From: Koleobacter methoxysyntrophicus
Lineage (GTDB): Bacteria > Bacillota > Thermosediminibacteria > Koleobacterales > Koleobacteraceae
Assembly: GCF_017301615.1 (NCBI RefSeq)
Contig: NZ_CP059066.1
Location: forward strand, 1,781,001-1,845,000
Length of the DNA: 64,000 nt
Direction: 5' to 3'
Position numbers and translations under genes: made by a program. The notes beneath the pieces are model-generated. The model ran no database searches, was not told where the DNA came from, and saw nothing but the letters and a program-made list of their open reading frames with translations. This document shows, piece by piece, positions 25,555 to 33,809 of this stretch (position 1 is its first letter; every line of letters begins with the position of its first letter).

Positions 25555-26351
25555 TCTATCTTACTCCTTTTTACAAATTTGTCTTCAGTTAAAGAATAGA
25601 TATTATCAAAAAGCTTGACTCTGTAAGTGCCAGGGGCTGGATTCTCCTCTATCTCTTCAGCAGCAATATCACCGGCAATTCCCATGCTGAGCACGGCAGA
25701 TGCCGCCGCTTTCAAAAAATCGTTTTCAACTGCAGCAGCAGCTGCAGCTATCGCCCCGACCATGCACCCGACACCGGTCACCATAGTAAGCATTGGGCTC
25801 CCGTTTTTAATCCGAATTGTTCTATTTCCGTCACTTATAATGTCGGTTTTTCCTGTTGCGGCAGCAACGGTGTTGAATTTTTTTGCCAGGGCTTTACACG
25901 CATCAACCGCATCCGGGCCATCATCCATGGAATCAACACCTTTTACATTGGCATCCATACCGGCAAGGCTTTTAATCTCCCCCGAGTTTCCTTTTATAAT
26001 GGAAATTTCGTATTCCTCTAAAAGCTTCAGTATAAAGGTTTTTCTCGTATATAATGCTCCCACACCTACCGGGTCGATAACAACGGGTTTTTTTAACCGG
26101 CTTGCTTTTTTAACGGCGAGGCATATGGCTTCTTTTTGTTCCCGTGTTAGGGTTCCTATGTTGATATAAAGTGAATCAGCTAATTCAATAAAGTCCTCAA
26201 CTTCATCTTTAGCTTCACACATGGCCGGTGATGCCCCGATCCCCAGCAGGATATTGGCACAATCATTAATGGTAACATAATTTGTTATAGCCTGAATTAG
26301 AGGCTTCCGGGTACGGATTTTCTTTATGATTCCCCACAGCTCTTTTGTCAT
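25545..26351 (-). CDS. thiM: Hydroxyethylthiazole kinase ThiM
   Basis: 268-aa salvage kinase. ATG 26351 follows GAAAGGAGAA; the open frame further upstream has no start signal. Key segments are PLIQAITNYVTINDCANILL, VVIDPVGVGA, IIKGNSGEI and MVTGVGCMVGAIAAA, where Cys of GVGC is the catalytic cysteine of the family. First gene after the TPP riboswitch, in an operon with thiE and the HAD phosphatase. Together they make TMP from salvaged thiazole; thiC/thiD are not in the window. Confidence 0.96.
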   Translation of the reverse strand: MTKELWGIIKKIRTRKPLIQAITNYVTINDCANILLGIGASPAMCEAKDEVEDFIELADSLYINIGTLTREQKEAICLAVKKASRLKKPVVIDPVGVGALYTRKTFILKLLEEYEISIIKGNSGEIKSLAGMDANVKGVDSMDDGPDAVDACKALAKKFNTVAAATGKTDIISDGNRTIRIKNGSPMLTMVTGVGCMVGAIAAAAAAVENDFLKAAASAVLSMGIAGDIAAEEIEENPAPGTYRVKLFDNIYSLTEDKFVKRSKIEWE

Positions 26352-26400
26352 TTTTTTTCTCCTTTCTATAATTGCAAAAAGGGCGGATATAAGCAGATAT

Positions 26401-26438
26401 AAAAAGACTGTCCCCACCTAAAAAGGGTAAAGACAGTC
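26401..26438 (-). terminator. Riboswitch-linked terminator before thiM
   Basis: On the minus strand GACTGTC (from 26438) pairs with GACAGTC (to 26406), extended by GGG/CCC, and is followed by TTTTTATA. It lies between the TPP aptamer and thiM, so TPP binding probably promotes this terminator. Confidence 0.85.
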
Positions 26439-26465
26439 GTACAATTTTTTTTATTCCCGTTAAAT

Positions 26466-26556
26466 CAAATCCCTACGCTGGCATTACCCAGATCAGGTTA
26501 GAGGGTCTGAACCTTTGGTTCACTCTCAGCCGGCCTAACCAGCTCCCCTTTTTGCA
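26466..26556 (-). ncRNA. TPP riboswitch
   Basis: On the minus strand the THI-box sequences are all present: GGGGAGC at the 5' side, GGCTGAGAG, ACCCTCTAACCTGATCTGG and TAATGCCAGCGTAGGGA. It senses thiamine pyrophosphate and controls thiM-thiE-phosphatase through the terminator that follows. Confidence 0.98.
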
Positions 26557-26732
26557 GTATTTTATTTTTTACTTCAGTTAGATTATACAATCTTTTTTTT
26601 GGATGGTCAATACACCAAATACAAAAAATTCTGCAATAACCCGGAGGTTAATTAACAACTATTACCTTGGCAATTTTCAAAAAAAGATGTTAGAATAAAG
26701 TTGTTAAGTTACTGCAAAAAGGAGGCATACAT

Positions 26733-28160
26733 ATGCAGCGAAAGAAGAATTCAGTTTTGTCCCTTGTTTTTGTTGTTATCCTGCTGACGGTCATGATTTC
26801 ACCCCGGGTTTCCTTTGCTCAGGGAAACGGGGAAGTTAAGGTGGTTCTCAACGGTCAAAAGCTCAACTTTGATGTCAAACCGATGATTATAAATGGGCGA
26901 ACTATGGTTCCTTTTAGGAAGATCGGGGAGTCTATGGGTGTAGTAGTCGGCTGGAACGAAAGAGACAGGACCATCCACGGCCGAAAGGGATCGATTTATG
27001 TAAAACTTCAGCTGGACAATGATACAGCCCTGGTAAACGGGAGGGAAATCAAGCTTGATGTTCCTGCCACATTAAAACAGAACAGGACTCTGGTTCCCCT
27101 GAGGTTTTTTTCTGAGGTCTTTGGTGCAAATGTCTACTGGGACCAGAATACCTTTACGGTTACCATAACGACCGGTCTCGTTCCAAAACACATACTGGGT
27201 TACTATTATTCAAAATCATTTGGTGATTTCCAGAGAAGTTTGGGAAACCTTTCAAGCGCTGCTTTCAAATGGTATACCCTGGATTCTTCGGGGAACCTCA
27301 TTTCTAATGATGTATCAAGGAGCATATTTGTGCCTGAAGGATATGAAGAGGCCCTAAAACTGGCCCGCGAAAACGGTGTACATACCTATGCCCTTATATT
27401 TGAGAGCAGTTCCGAAAGGCTGCATAACATCCTTTCTGACAGCGTTAAAAGAAAGGCATTAATACAGCAGATAATAAAATTGACAGAAGATGAAGGATAC
27501 GATGGTGTGAATATAGATTTTGAATTCCTCAGGGAGGGAGATAGGGAATACCTTAATTCCTTTATGAGGGAACTGCATAAGGAAATGTCAGATAAATCTA
27601 AAATTTTGAGCATATCGCTGCACGCTAAAACAGAGAAGGTTGACTGGTTTAAAGGGTATGACTATGAAACCCTAGGAAAGTATTCCGATTTTGTCGTCCT
27701 TATGGCCTATGACAAGAGCCCATCGACGCCGGGGCCCCAGGCGCCGATTCAGTGGGTTGAGGAGGTTGTAGATTATACTGTTAAACGGATACCCGCAGAT
27801 AAGGTTATGTTAGGAATAGGGGTATATGGGTACGGATGGACTGAAGCCGGCAGCAGGACTACCTGGCTTCTTACACGAAATGAAGTCGATTACAGGATAA
27901 GGTTTATAAATGAAGCAATAGAGGAATACAACATAGAACCCTCCTGGAATGAAACGGCCCAAATGCCTTATTTCAGCTTTACTGATAGTGAAGGGGTTAA
28001 GCATACAGTGTGGTATGAGAATGAGAGCAGCATATGGGCAAAACTAGATCTGGTAAGGAGAAAAAACCTTAAGGGCATTGCCTTCTGGAGGCTTGGATAT
28101 ACTACACCGGGGGTATGGAATGTGGTTAACCAGCTGTTCAGACCTATCAAGTATTATTAA
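26733..28160 (+). CDS. Secreted GH18-family protein with copper-amine-oxidase N-like domain
   Basis: 475 aa. Residues 1-30 are a Sec signal peptide ending near FAQG. Residues about 35-145 form a copper-amine-oxidase-N/stalk domain (VKVVLNGQKLNFDVKPMIIN, GRTMVPFRKIGESMG, then RTLVPLRFFSEVFGA). From about 150 it is a glycoside hydrolase 18 barrel with the catalytic DGVNIDFEF (DxxDxDxE family signature, Glu present) and VVLMAYD. Close relatives are spore cortex or peptidoglycan hydrolases (YaaH/YdhD/SleL group). Strong AAAAAGGAGGC before ATG 26733. Monocistronic with its own terminator. Confidence 0.9.
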   Translation: MQRKKNSVLSLVFVVILLTVMISPRVSFAQGNGEVKVVLNGQKLNFDVKPMIINGRTMVPFRKIGESMGVVVGWNERDRTIHGRKGSIYVKLQLDNDTALVNGREIKLDVPATLKQNRTLVPLRFFSEVFGANVYWDQNTFTVTITTGLVPKHILGYYYSKSFGDFQRSLGNLSSAAFKWYTLDSSGNLISNDVSRSIFVPEGYEEALKLARENGVHTYALIFESSSERLHNILSDSVKRKALIQQIIKLTEDEGYDGVNIDFEFLREGDREYLNSFMRELHKEMSDKSKILSISLHAKTEKVDWFKGYDYETLGKYSDFVVLMAYDKSPSTPGPQAPIQWVEEVVDYTVKRIPADKVMLGIGVYGYGWTEAGSRTTWLLTRNEVDYRIRFINEAIEEYNIEPSWNETAQMPYFSFTDSEGVKHTVWYENESSIWAKLDLVRRKNLKGIAFWRLGYTTPGVWNVVNQLFRPIKYY

Positions 28161-28168
28161 GATTATCA

Positions 28169-28195
28169 CCCTGGAAATACTCCAGGGTTTTTTTA
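28169..28195 (+). terminator. Terminator after the GH18 gene
   Basis: CCCTGGA (28169-28175) pairs with TCCAGGG (28181-28187) around AATAC, followed by seven T residues. Confidence 0.9.
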
Positions 28196-28260
28196 TAAAA
28201 CTCACTACCTTGTAAAAGAAACGGAAAAAGAATATAATGGGAGGGAAAGGAGGTATATCT

Positions 28261-29814
28261 GTGAGAGCTAAGGCTATTATGATACAGGGGACGGGATCCC
28301 ATGTCGGCAAGAGCGTCCTTACTGCTGCCCTTTGCAGGATATTTAAACAGGACGGACACAGGGTTTCTCCCTTTAAATCGCAAAATATGGCCCTGAATTC
28401 CTTTGTGACCAGAGACGGCGGAGAAATGGGCAGAGCCCAGGTGGTCCAGGCCCAGGCAGCAGGAATAGAGCCTTCCGTAGATATGAATCCCATTTTATTG
28501 AAACCTACCGGTGATATGAAATCCCAGGTTATAGTTATGGGGAAGCCCCTGGAAAACATGACTGCCCGTGAATACCATGATGATTATGTTGTAGAAGCTA
28601 TGAAGGTAGTTCAGGCTGCATATAACAGATTATCTCAAGCGTATGATATAATCGTTATAGAGGGGGCTGGAAGCCCGGTGGAAATAAACCTGAAAGACAC
28701 GGAAATAGTCAATATGAGAATCGCTAAAATGGCTGATGCCCCGGTAATACTCGTGACTGACATTGATAAGGGAGGTGCCCTGGCCTGGGTGGTGGGGACG
28801 CTGGAACTCCTTGACCCCGATGAGAGGGAAAGGGTGAAGGGGATTGTTATAAATAAGTTCAGAGGTGACAGGGAGCTATTGAATCCCGCTATCGACTTCC
28901 TTGAACAAAAAACCGGGAAACCTGTTTTAGGGGTAATCCCTTATTTTAAAGGTTTTTCAATCCCTGAAGAAGATTCCGTTCCTGAAGTAAAGGTATTAAA
29001 AAGCAGGGTAAGGGATCTGCCTGAGAAACTGGATGTGGCGGTAATATATCTGCCCCATATCTCTAACTTTACAGATTTCGACCCTATTGACGAAGAACCC
29101 GACGTAGATTTGAGATATATCAAGAGGAGAAGGGATCTAGGCAACCCCGACCTGATAATCCTGCCCGGGACCAAGAATACCATTGATGACCTTATATCTT
29201 TAAAGGAGACGGGTATGGCGGAAGACATAATCAAGCTGGCAAATCAGGGAACCCCGGTTATGGGGATATGCGGCGGATTTCAGATGCTGGGCAAAAAGCT
29301 GTATGACCCCCATCATACCGAAAGCCAGCGAGAAGAGGCTTCCGGCTTGGGCCTGCTGGATATAGAGACGACATTTTATCCTGAAAAAACCACCAGACAG
29401 GTCTGGGGTCAGGTAATGGGAAGAGGGCTGTTCTTTGATGGATTGAGAGGGGAAAGGGTGCGTGGCTATGAGATCCATATGGGCAAGACCCGATTGGGGG
29501 CGGGGGTGGTGCCGGCCTTTAAAATAACAAGAGACCCTTACGGTGAAATAAATATCGATGATGGGGCCGTTAAGGATAATGGATTGATTTTCGGTACATA
29601 TATTCACGGCATCTTTGATAACGACCTTTTCAGAAGGTCTTTTATTAATAAGCTCAGGGTTAGAAGGGGATGGGACCCACTTGAAGTTGAAGCGGAATAC
29701 TGTTATGACAAGGCCCTTGAACGGGACTTCAATATGCTGGCAGATACGGTAAGGGCCAACATGGACATGGGGGAAATTTACAAGATTATGGGTTTAAAGG
29801 AAAAATGTTTATAG
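28261..29814 (+). CDS. cbiP: Cobyric acid synthase CbiP/CobQ
   Basis: 517-aa amidotransferase adding four amide groups to adenosylcobyrinic diamide. GTG 28261 follows AAAGGAGGTATATCT. The N-terminal DTB-synthetase-like ATPase has MIQGTGSHVGKSVLTAALCR and PFKSQNMALNSFVT. The C-terminal glutaminase triad region has MGICGGFQMLG (nucleophile Cys) and YIHGIFDN. It lies 12 kb from the cbi operon and has no riboswitch of its own that I can see. Confidence 0.96.
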   Translation: MRAKAIMIQGTGSHVGKSVLTAALCRIFKQDGHRVSPFKSQNMALNSFVTRDGGEMGRAQVVQAQAAGIEPSVDMNPILLKPTGDMKSQVIVMGKPLENMTAREYHDDYVVEAMKVVQAAYNRLSQAYDIIVIEGAGSPVEINLKDTEIVNMRIAKMADAPVILVTDIDKGGALAWVVGTLELLDPDERERVKGIVINKFRGDRELLNPAIDFLEQKTGKPVLGVIPYFKGFSIPEEDSVPEVKVLKSRVRDLPEKLDVAVIYLPHISNFTDFDPIDEEPDVDLRYIKRRRDLGNPDLIILPGTKNTIDDLISLKETGMAEDIIKLANQGTPVMGICGGFQMLGKKLYDPHHTESQREEASGLGLLDIETTFYPEKTTRQVWGQVMGRGLFFDGLRGERVRGYEIHMGKTRLGAGVVPAFKITRDPYGEINIDDGAVKDNGLIFGTYIHGIFDNDLFRRSFINKLRVRRGWDPLEVEAEYCYDKALERDFNMLADTVRANMDMGEIYKIMGLKEKCL

Positions 29815-29830
29815 GAGGCAGGGAAAAGGT

Positions 29831-31222
29831 ATGGCCTTAAACATCATCCGGCTGCAGGGGGACCTGCTGTTACCCCGGCTGAACGATAAGAATGATGAGT
29901 TAAAGCCCGGAGATATCCTTAAGGTTAAGGTGGTTGAAATCCTTAACGATAAGGTAATCCTTGACCTGAAAGGTAAACTTATTCCTGCAAAAACTGATAT
30001 AACCTTAAGGGAAGGGGAAGAATTATTCCTCAAATTCCAGGGATTTTCGGAAGGTCAGCTAACTTTAAGGAAGATTGACAGTGAACCTTCTTTAAAAACA
30101 GATATACTTCAAACGGACCTTGAAAGGGTATTCAAAGAACTGGGACTCTTTCCTACGGAAAGGAATCTGCTTATAGGAAGAAAGCTTATGGAATTCCACC
30201 TACCGGTAAATAGGGAGACAATTCAGATTGTAAACCAGCTTTTGTCCAGGCTGGCCGGGCCTTTAGATAACCGCATCAATGCCGTTCTCCATCTAATTAA
30301 AGGAGATATTCCTATATCTGAAGGGATACTGGAAACTGTATACAGTTATATACAGGGCCGACCCTCCCTGGGTAATGATATTTCAGAAATAGAAAGAAGC
30401 CTCCAACGACTGGAAGAATGCCTTCAGGAAGCTGCCGGAGAGCGAAAGGGCAGTGAGGCCATGCCAGAACGCAAACAGCTCATTGAGTTTATAGAGAAAA
30501 TGAGGGATTCCCTTATGAGGATGAAAATAGAGCTGAATGAGGGGGCAGCTGTTAAAGACCTTCAGGGAAAATTAAAGGCCTTTCTGGAAGGCAAACATCT
30601 TGAGAGGTTTATGAAGCTTATGGATGAGCCGGCAATGAAAAACAACAAACCTGCATCCGGCATGGTACCCGTATCCGGGGGAGAAGAATTTGAAGGGATC
30701 GGGTCTTCAAAGGGCAGTTCAAACGGGGAAGCGGCATTATCCCGGGTAAAAGATGCTCTTGTAAGGCTCGTGAAGAACCTGTCAGCGGAAAGTTTTATTA
30801 ACAGCAGCCGGGAAACGGGAGAGGAAAACAGAACTATATATTTTCAAGTCCCTCTGAGCAGGGACGGAAAGTGGTATACCTCGAGGATAAAGATATCAAG
30901 TAACGGTCGGGGGAAGACAAAAGGATTTAATCCCCAAAAGCTCAGGATAAGCTTCAATATTGAAACAAAAAATATGGCCCGGGTTTCAGTTGAACTGGAT
31001 ATTAAGGATAACAGGTTAAAAGGGATTATAGGAGTTGAGAGGGAAGAAATAAGGGATTTCCTGCACAAAAATTTACCCCTGCTGAAAACGGCTTTCGAAG
31101 ATTTGAGATACCTTTTCGAAGGCATAGAATGCACCGTAATAGAACCCGAATCAACGGCAGAACCTTTGATAGGGAAGCGTTTCCTAACTGAAAAAATAAA
31201 CAGGGTGGACATAAAGATTTAG
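29831..31222 (+). CDS. FliK C-terminal-domain-like protein (YlqG position)
   Basis: 463 aa. The first 60 residues look like a small beta domain (LKPGDILKVKVVEILNDKVI). The middle is helical and polar. The last 120 residues (IYFQVPLSRDGKWYTSRIKI, later MARVSVELDIKDNRLKGIIG) resemble the hook-length control FliK C-terminal domain. The next gene is an FlhB C-terminal homolog, the same pairing as ylqG-ylqH of Bacillus. No flagellar structural genes are nearby, so the pair probably has a non-flagellar or regulatory role. Assignment rests on domain likeness and gene order. Confidence 0.6.
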   Translation: MALNIIRLQGDLLLPRLNDKNDELKPGDILKVKVVEILNDKVILDLKGKLIPAKTDITLREGEELFLKFQGFSEGQLTLRKIDSEPSLKTDILQTDLERVFKELGLFPTERNLLIGRKLMEFHLPVNRETIQIVNQLLSRLAGPLDNRINAVLHLIKGDIPISEGILETVYSYIQGRPSLGNDISEIERSLQRLEECLQEAAGERKGSEAMPERKQLIEFIEKMRDSLMRMKIELNEGAAVKDLQGKLKAFLEGKHLERFMKLMDEPAMKNNKPASGMVPVSGGEEFEGIGSSKGSSNGEAALSRVKDALVRLVKNLSAESFINSSRETGEENRTIYFQVPLSRDGKWYTSRIKISSNGRGKTKGFNPQKLRISFNIETKNMARVSVELDIKDNRLKGIIGVEREEIRDFLHKNLPLLKTAFEDLRYLFEGIECTVIEPESTAEPLIGKRFLTEKINRVDIKI

Positions 31223-31241
31223 GACTGGAGGGGGGATTCTG

Positions 31242-31547
31242 ATGACCGGTTCAGAAAAAGGGGAGAGAAAGGAAACAAAAAAGGCAGTGGCCCTCAGTTA
31301 TAAGCCCGGCCGGGATAATGCCCCCAAGGTGGTGGCATCGGGCAGGGGGATTGTTGCTGAAAAGATAATGGAAATAGCCAGAGAAAATGATATTCCCTTT
31401 TACAGCGACCCCCAGCTGGTGGAAACCCTTATTAAACTGGATCTGTCCCAGGAAATACCCCCGGAACTTTACAGGGTCATAGCTGAGGTCCTGGTTTTTG
31501 TGTATCAAATGGACAGGTCATTTTTAGATCAGGACAGGGGTAATTAA
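31242..31547 (+). CDS. FlhB C-terminal-domain homolog (YlqH/FlhX-like)
   Basis: 101 aa. AVALSYKPGRDNAPKVVASG, then AEKIMEIARENDIPFYSDPQ and LIKLDLSQEIPPELYRVIAE match the cytosolic domain of FlhB that interacts with export substrates. The autocleavage NPTH motif is absent from the retained part, and there are no membrane helices. Stand-alone versions can partly replace the FlhB tail in some bacteria. Follows the FliK-like gene by 19 bases with GGAGGGGGG upstream. Confidence 0.88.
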   Translation: MTGSEKGERKETKKAVALSYKPGRDNAPKVVASGRGIVAEKIMEIARENDIPFYSDPQLVETLIKLDLSQEIPPELYRVIAEVLVFVYQMDRSFLDQDRGN

Positions 31548-31725
31548 ATTATTAAACAGAAAAGGATATTTTAATCAAATTCCGAATAAATATTATTGTA
31601 AGCATTTTCCCCGTTTATATAGATAACAAATATATTAAAAATATAAAAATATATTAAATATTTAAATAAAAAATATTAATTTACCCTCCGAATTTGTATT
31701 ATAATATATCACAGGAGGGGTAAGT

Positions 31726-32312
31726 ATGAAAGCTAAAGAAGTATTACAATTATTAAGAATTTCAAGACCAACCTTAACTAAATATGTTAAAGAAGGAAGA
31801 ATAAGGGTAACTGTTTTACCCAATAGCTTATACGATTACAATGAGGAGGATGTCTATAAGATTTTTTTGAAGGGAGTAGAAAGGAAAACATATATTTATG
31901 CAAGAGTTTCTGCTCCTAAACAAAAGAAAGATTTAGAGAATCAAATAGAGATACTGAAACAATTTTGTTTTAGTAATGGCTATAAAATTCATGGTATTTT
32001 TTCTGACATAGCAAGTGGTATTAGTTTTGAAAAAAGAAAAGATTTTTTGCTATGTTAGATGATATTTTAACAGGTAAAGTAGAAAGAGTTGTTATAACTT
32101 ATAAAGATAGACTTAGCAGGGTTGGTTTTGAATTGTTTAAGTATTTATTTAAAAAGTTCAATACTGAAATTGTAGTAATGTCTGAAGTAGGTAATAGTAA
32201 ACTGGATGCACAAGAAATCTTTGAGGAAATAGTAAGCCTGTTACATTGTTATAGTATGAAACTTTATAGTAAGCGTAAAGTCCAAAAGCTAAAAGAATTA
32301 CTTACAAGTTAA
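31726..32312 (+). pseudogene. tnpA: IS607 serine recombinase TnpA with a frame change
   Basis: The first part (31726-32058) has a MerR-like helix-turn-helix (AKEVLQLLRISRPTLTKYVK) and the resolvase start TYIYARVSAPKQKKDLENQ, with the catalytic serine in ARVS. It runs into TAG after RKDFLLC. The rest continues in the -1 frame from about 32049: AMLDDILTGKVERVVITYKD, then RLSRVGFELF, ending TAA 32310-32312. Joined, it gives about 195 aa, normal for IS607 TnpA. The switch point is T_TTT_TTG at about 32043-32049, a heptamer fit for -1 slippage, so either a one-base insertion in the T run or programmed frameshifting is possible. Confidence 0.85.
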
Positions 32313-32322
32313 GTGAGTGAGT

Positions 32323-33513
32323 ATGAAGAAAATTAGAACAGAACAAATTCAAATTAAGAAAAATCATGAATTGTGGGCTTATTGTGATGATATTTGTTTT
32401 AAAGCTAAAAACTTGTATAATTATGCCAATTACACCATAAGGCAAGAATTTATTAACAACAATAGATGGATTAGATACTATGAGTTAAACACCTTGTTAA
32501 AAAAGCATGAAGTTTATAAAAATCTACCTGCACAGACTGCACAACAAATACTAAAATTACTAGATAGAAATTGGAGATCTTTCTTTAAAGTTATAAAGGA
32601 TTGGAGTAAAAACAAAGACAAATATTTGGGTAGACCGAGATTGCCAAAGTATAAAAAGAAAGACGGTAGAGCAATTGCAATTTTCACAAATCAGCAATGT
32701 AAAATCAAATCAGGTTATTTGGTTTTTCCTAAAACGAAAGTAAAACTTAAGACAAGGATACAAGATGATTTGCGAGAAGTTCGTATTATTCCTAAAAACT
32801 CTATATATGTAGTTGAATTAGTCTATGAAAAAGCAGTAGTTACTGAGACACGAGAACCAAAAAGAATTGCAGGGATAGATTTAGGACTTGATAATTTTGT
32901 AACTTTAGTAAACAACATAGGAATTAAGCCTATTGTTGTTAATGGCAAAGTTATCAAGTCCATAAATCAATACTACAATAAGAAAAGAGCTGAGCTGATG
33001 AGTTTTGTCGGCGACAGAGGGAACAGCAGAAGGATTGAAAAGTTGACTTTAAAAAGAAATAACAAAATTAAAGATTATACGCATAAAGTCAGTAGCTTTA
33101 TAGTTAATTGGTGCAAAGAACACAATATAGATACTATTGTTATCGGCTATAATGCAGGATGGAAACAGGAAATTAACATAGGTAAAGCAAACAATCAAAA
33201 CTTTGTAAGTATTCCCTGCTATCAATTTATTAATAAGCTCAAATATAAGTGTGAAGAAGCGGGTATAAATCTATTACTTGTTGATGAGAGTTATACAAGT
33301 GGTTGTAGTTTTCTTGATAAAGAAGTAATTTGCAAAGAAAATTATAATAAGCAAAGAAGGATAAAAAGAGGTTTATTTAGGAGCAATACAGGCATTTTAA
33401 TCAATGCCGATGTAAATGGAGCATATAACATAATTAAAAAAGTATTCCCCAACGCTTTTGCCGAGGGGATAGAGGGTGTAGGGTTACACCCAGTTAGGTT
33501 TAACATAGCCTAA
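32323..33513 (+). CDS. tnpB: TnpB RNA-guided nuclease (IS607-associated)
   Basis: 396-aa Cas12-ancestor nuclease with an N-terminal helix-turn-helix/OrfB region, a RuvC-like core and C-terminal segment. RuvC-I is RIAGIDLGLDNFVTL (Asp). The strand that usually carries the RuvC-II Glu reads TIVIGYNAGWKQEINIG with no Glu in the canonical place. RuvC-III is INADVNGAYNI (Asp). The zinc-finger region is reduced: TSGCSFLDKEVICK with only two cysteines. This pattern fits the TnpB group described as having a rearranged catalytic site, where another Glu, perhaps in FLDKE, takes over. ATG 32323 is 10 bases after the tnpA stop. The gene looks intact. Confidence 0.9.
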   Translation: MKKIRTEQIQIKKNHELWAYCDDICFKAKNLYNYANYTIRQEFINNNRWIRYYELNTLLKKHEVYKNLPAQTAQQILKLLDRNWRSFFKVIKDWSKNKDKYLGRPRLPKYKKKDGRAIAIFTNQQCKIKSGYLVFPKTKVKLKTRIQDDLREVRIIPKNSIYVVELVYEKAVVTETREPKRIAGIDLGLDNFVTLVNNIGIKPIVVNGKVIKSINQYYNKKRAELMSFVGDRGNSRRIEKLTLKRNNKIKDYTHKVSSFIVNWCKEHNIDTIVIGYNAGWKQEINIGKANNQNFVSIPCYQFINKLKYKCEEAGINLLLVDESYTSGCSFLDKEVICKENYNKQRRIKRGLFRSNTGILINADVNGAYNIIKKVFPNAFAEGIEGVGLHPVRFNIA

Positions 33514-33515
33514 AA
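33400..33515 (+). ncRNA. Candidate TnpB guide (omega/right-end) RNA region
   Basis: TnpB guide RNAs usually overlap the tnpB 3' end and run to the element end. Here the last codons include a stable hairpin, GGGTGTA (33474-33480) with TACACCC (33485-33491), a 7-bp stem with a 4-nt loop. The codons look GC-richer than the rest of the element, as expected if RNA structure is under selection. The exact RNA ends and the guide are not visible. Confidence 0.4.
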
Positions 33516-33517
33516 AG

Positions 33518-33567
33518 AATAATGTTTAATAAGATCTTGAACAATTTTTAATTTATTAAACATTATT
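33518..33567. repeat. 15-bp perfect inverted repeat at the right end of the IS607 element
   Basis: AATAATGTTTAATAA (33518-33532) and TTATTAAACATTATT (33553-33567) are perfect reverse complements with a 20-nt spacer containing GATCTTGAAC. It follows the tnpB stop by 4 bases. It may be the transposon right end or a terminator-like structure. Confidence 0.8.
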
Positions 33568-33809
33568 CATAACCTGATTGGATGTATTATACTTAAAAAA
33601 ATAGTAAAAACAAACAGAAATTCAAGAACAACAGAAGATAATAAACCCTTTAAGAGTTTGCGTTTGTTTAACAGAAATGTTAATCTACTATAGAAAGACA
33701 ATAATACATATAGGATGGACATATCTATTATAAAGAAGGGGGTGCGGGTAGATCGGTTTTTTTGTTTTTATTTGTAAGGCAGAAAAAATAAAAAAAGGGG
33801 GAATTTAAA

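Larger units (their letters stand above)
31640..33567 (+). mobile_element. IS607-family transposon (tnpA-tnpB), ends approximate
   Basis: The element carries a MerR-headed serine recombinase and a TnpB nuclease gene on the same strand. Base composition drops sharply here, with long A/T tracts at 31600-31690. IS607 elements move without target duplication or terminal inverted repeats, so the exact borders cannot be read. I place the left end in the AT-rich tract and the right end after the inverted repeat at 33518-33567. It sits between the FlhB-like gene and livK and interrupts no recognisable gene. Confidence 0.85.

Noticed and set aside
33720-33800. Possible T-box or riboswitch before livK (GGGGGTGCGGGTAGATCGG)
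   Set aside because: No T-box sequence, specifier loop or known aptamer core could be found.
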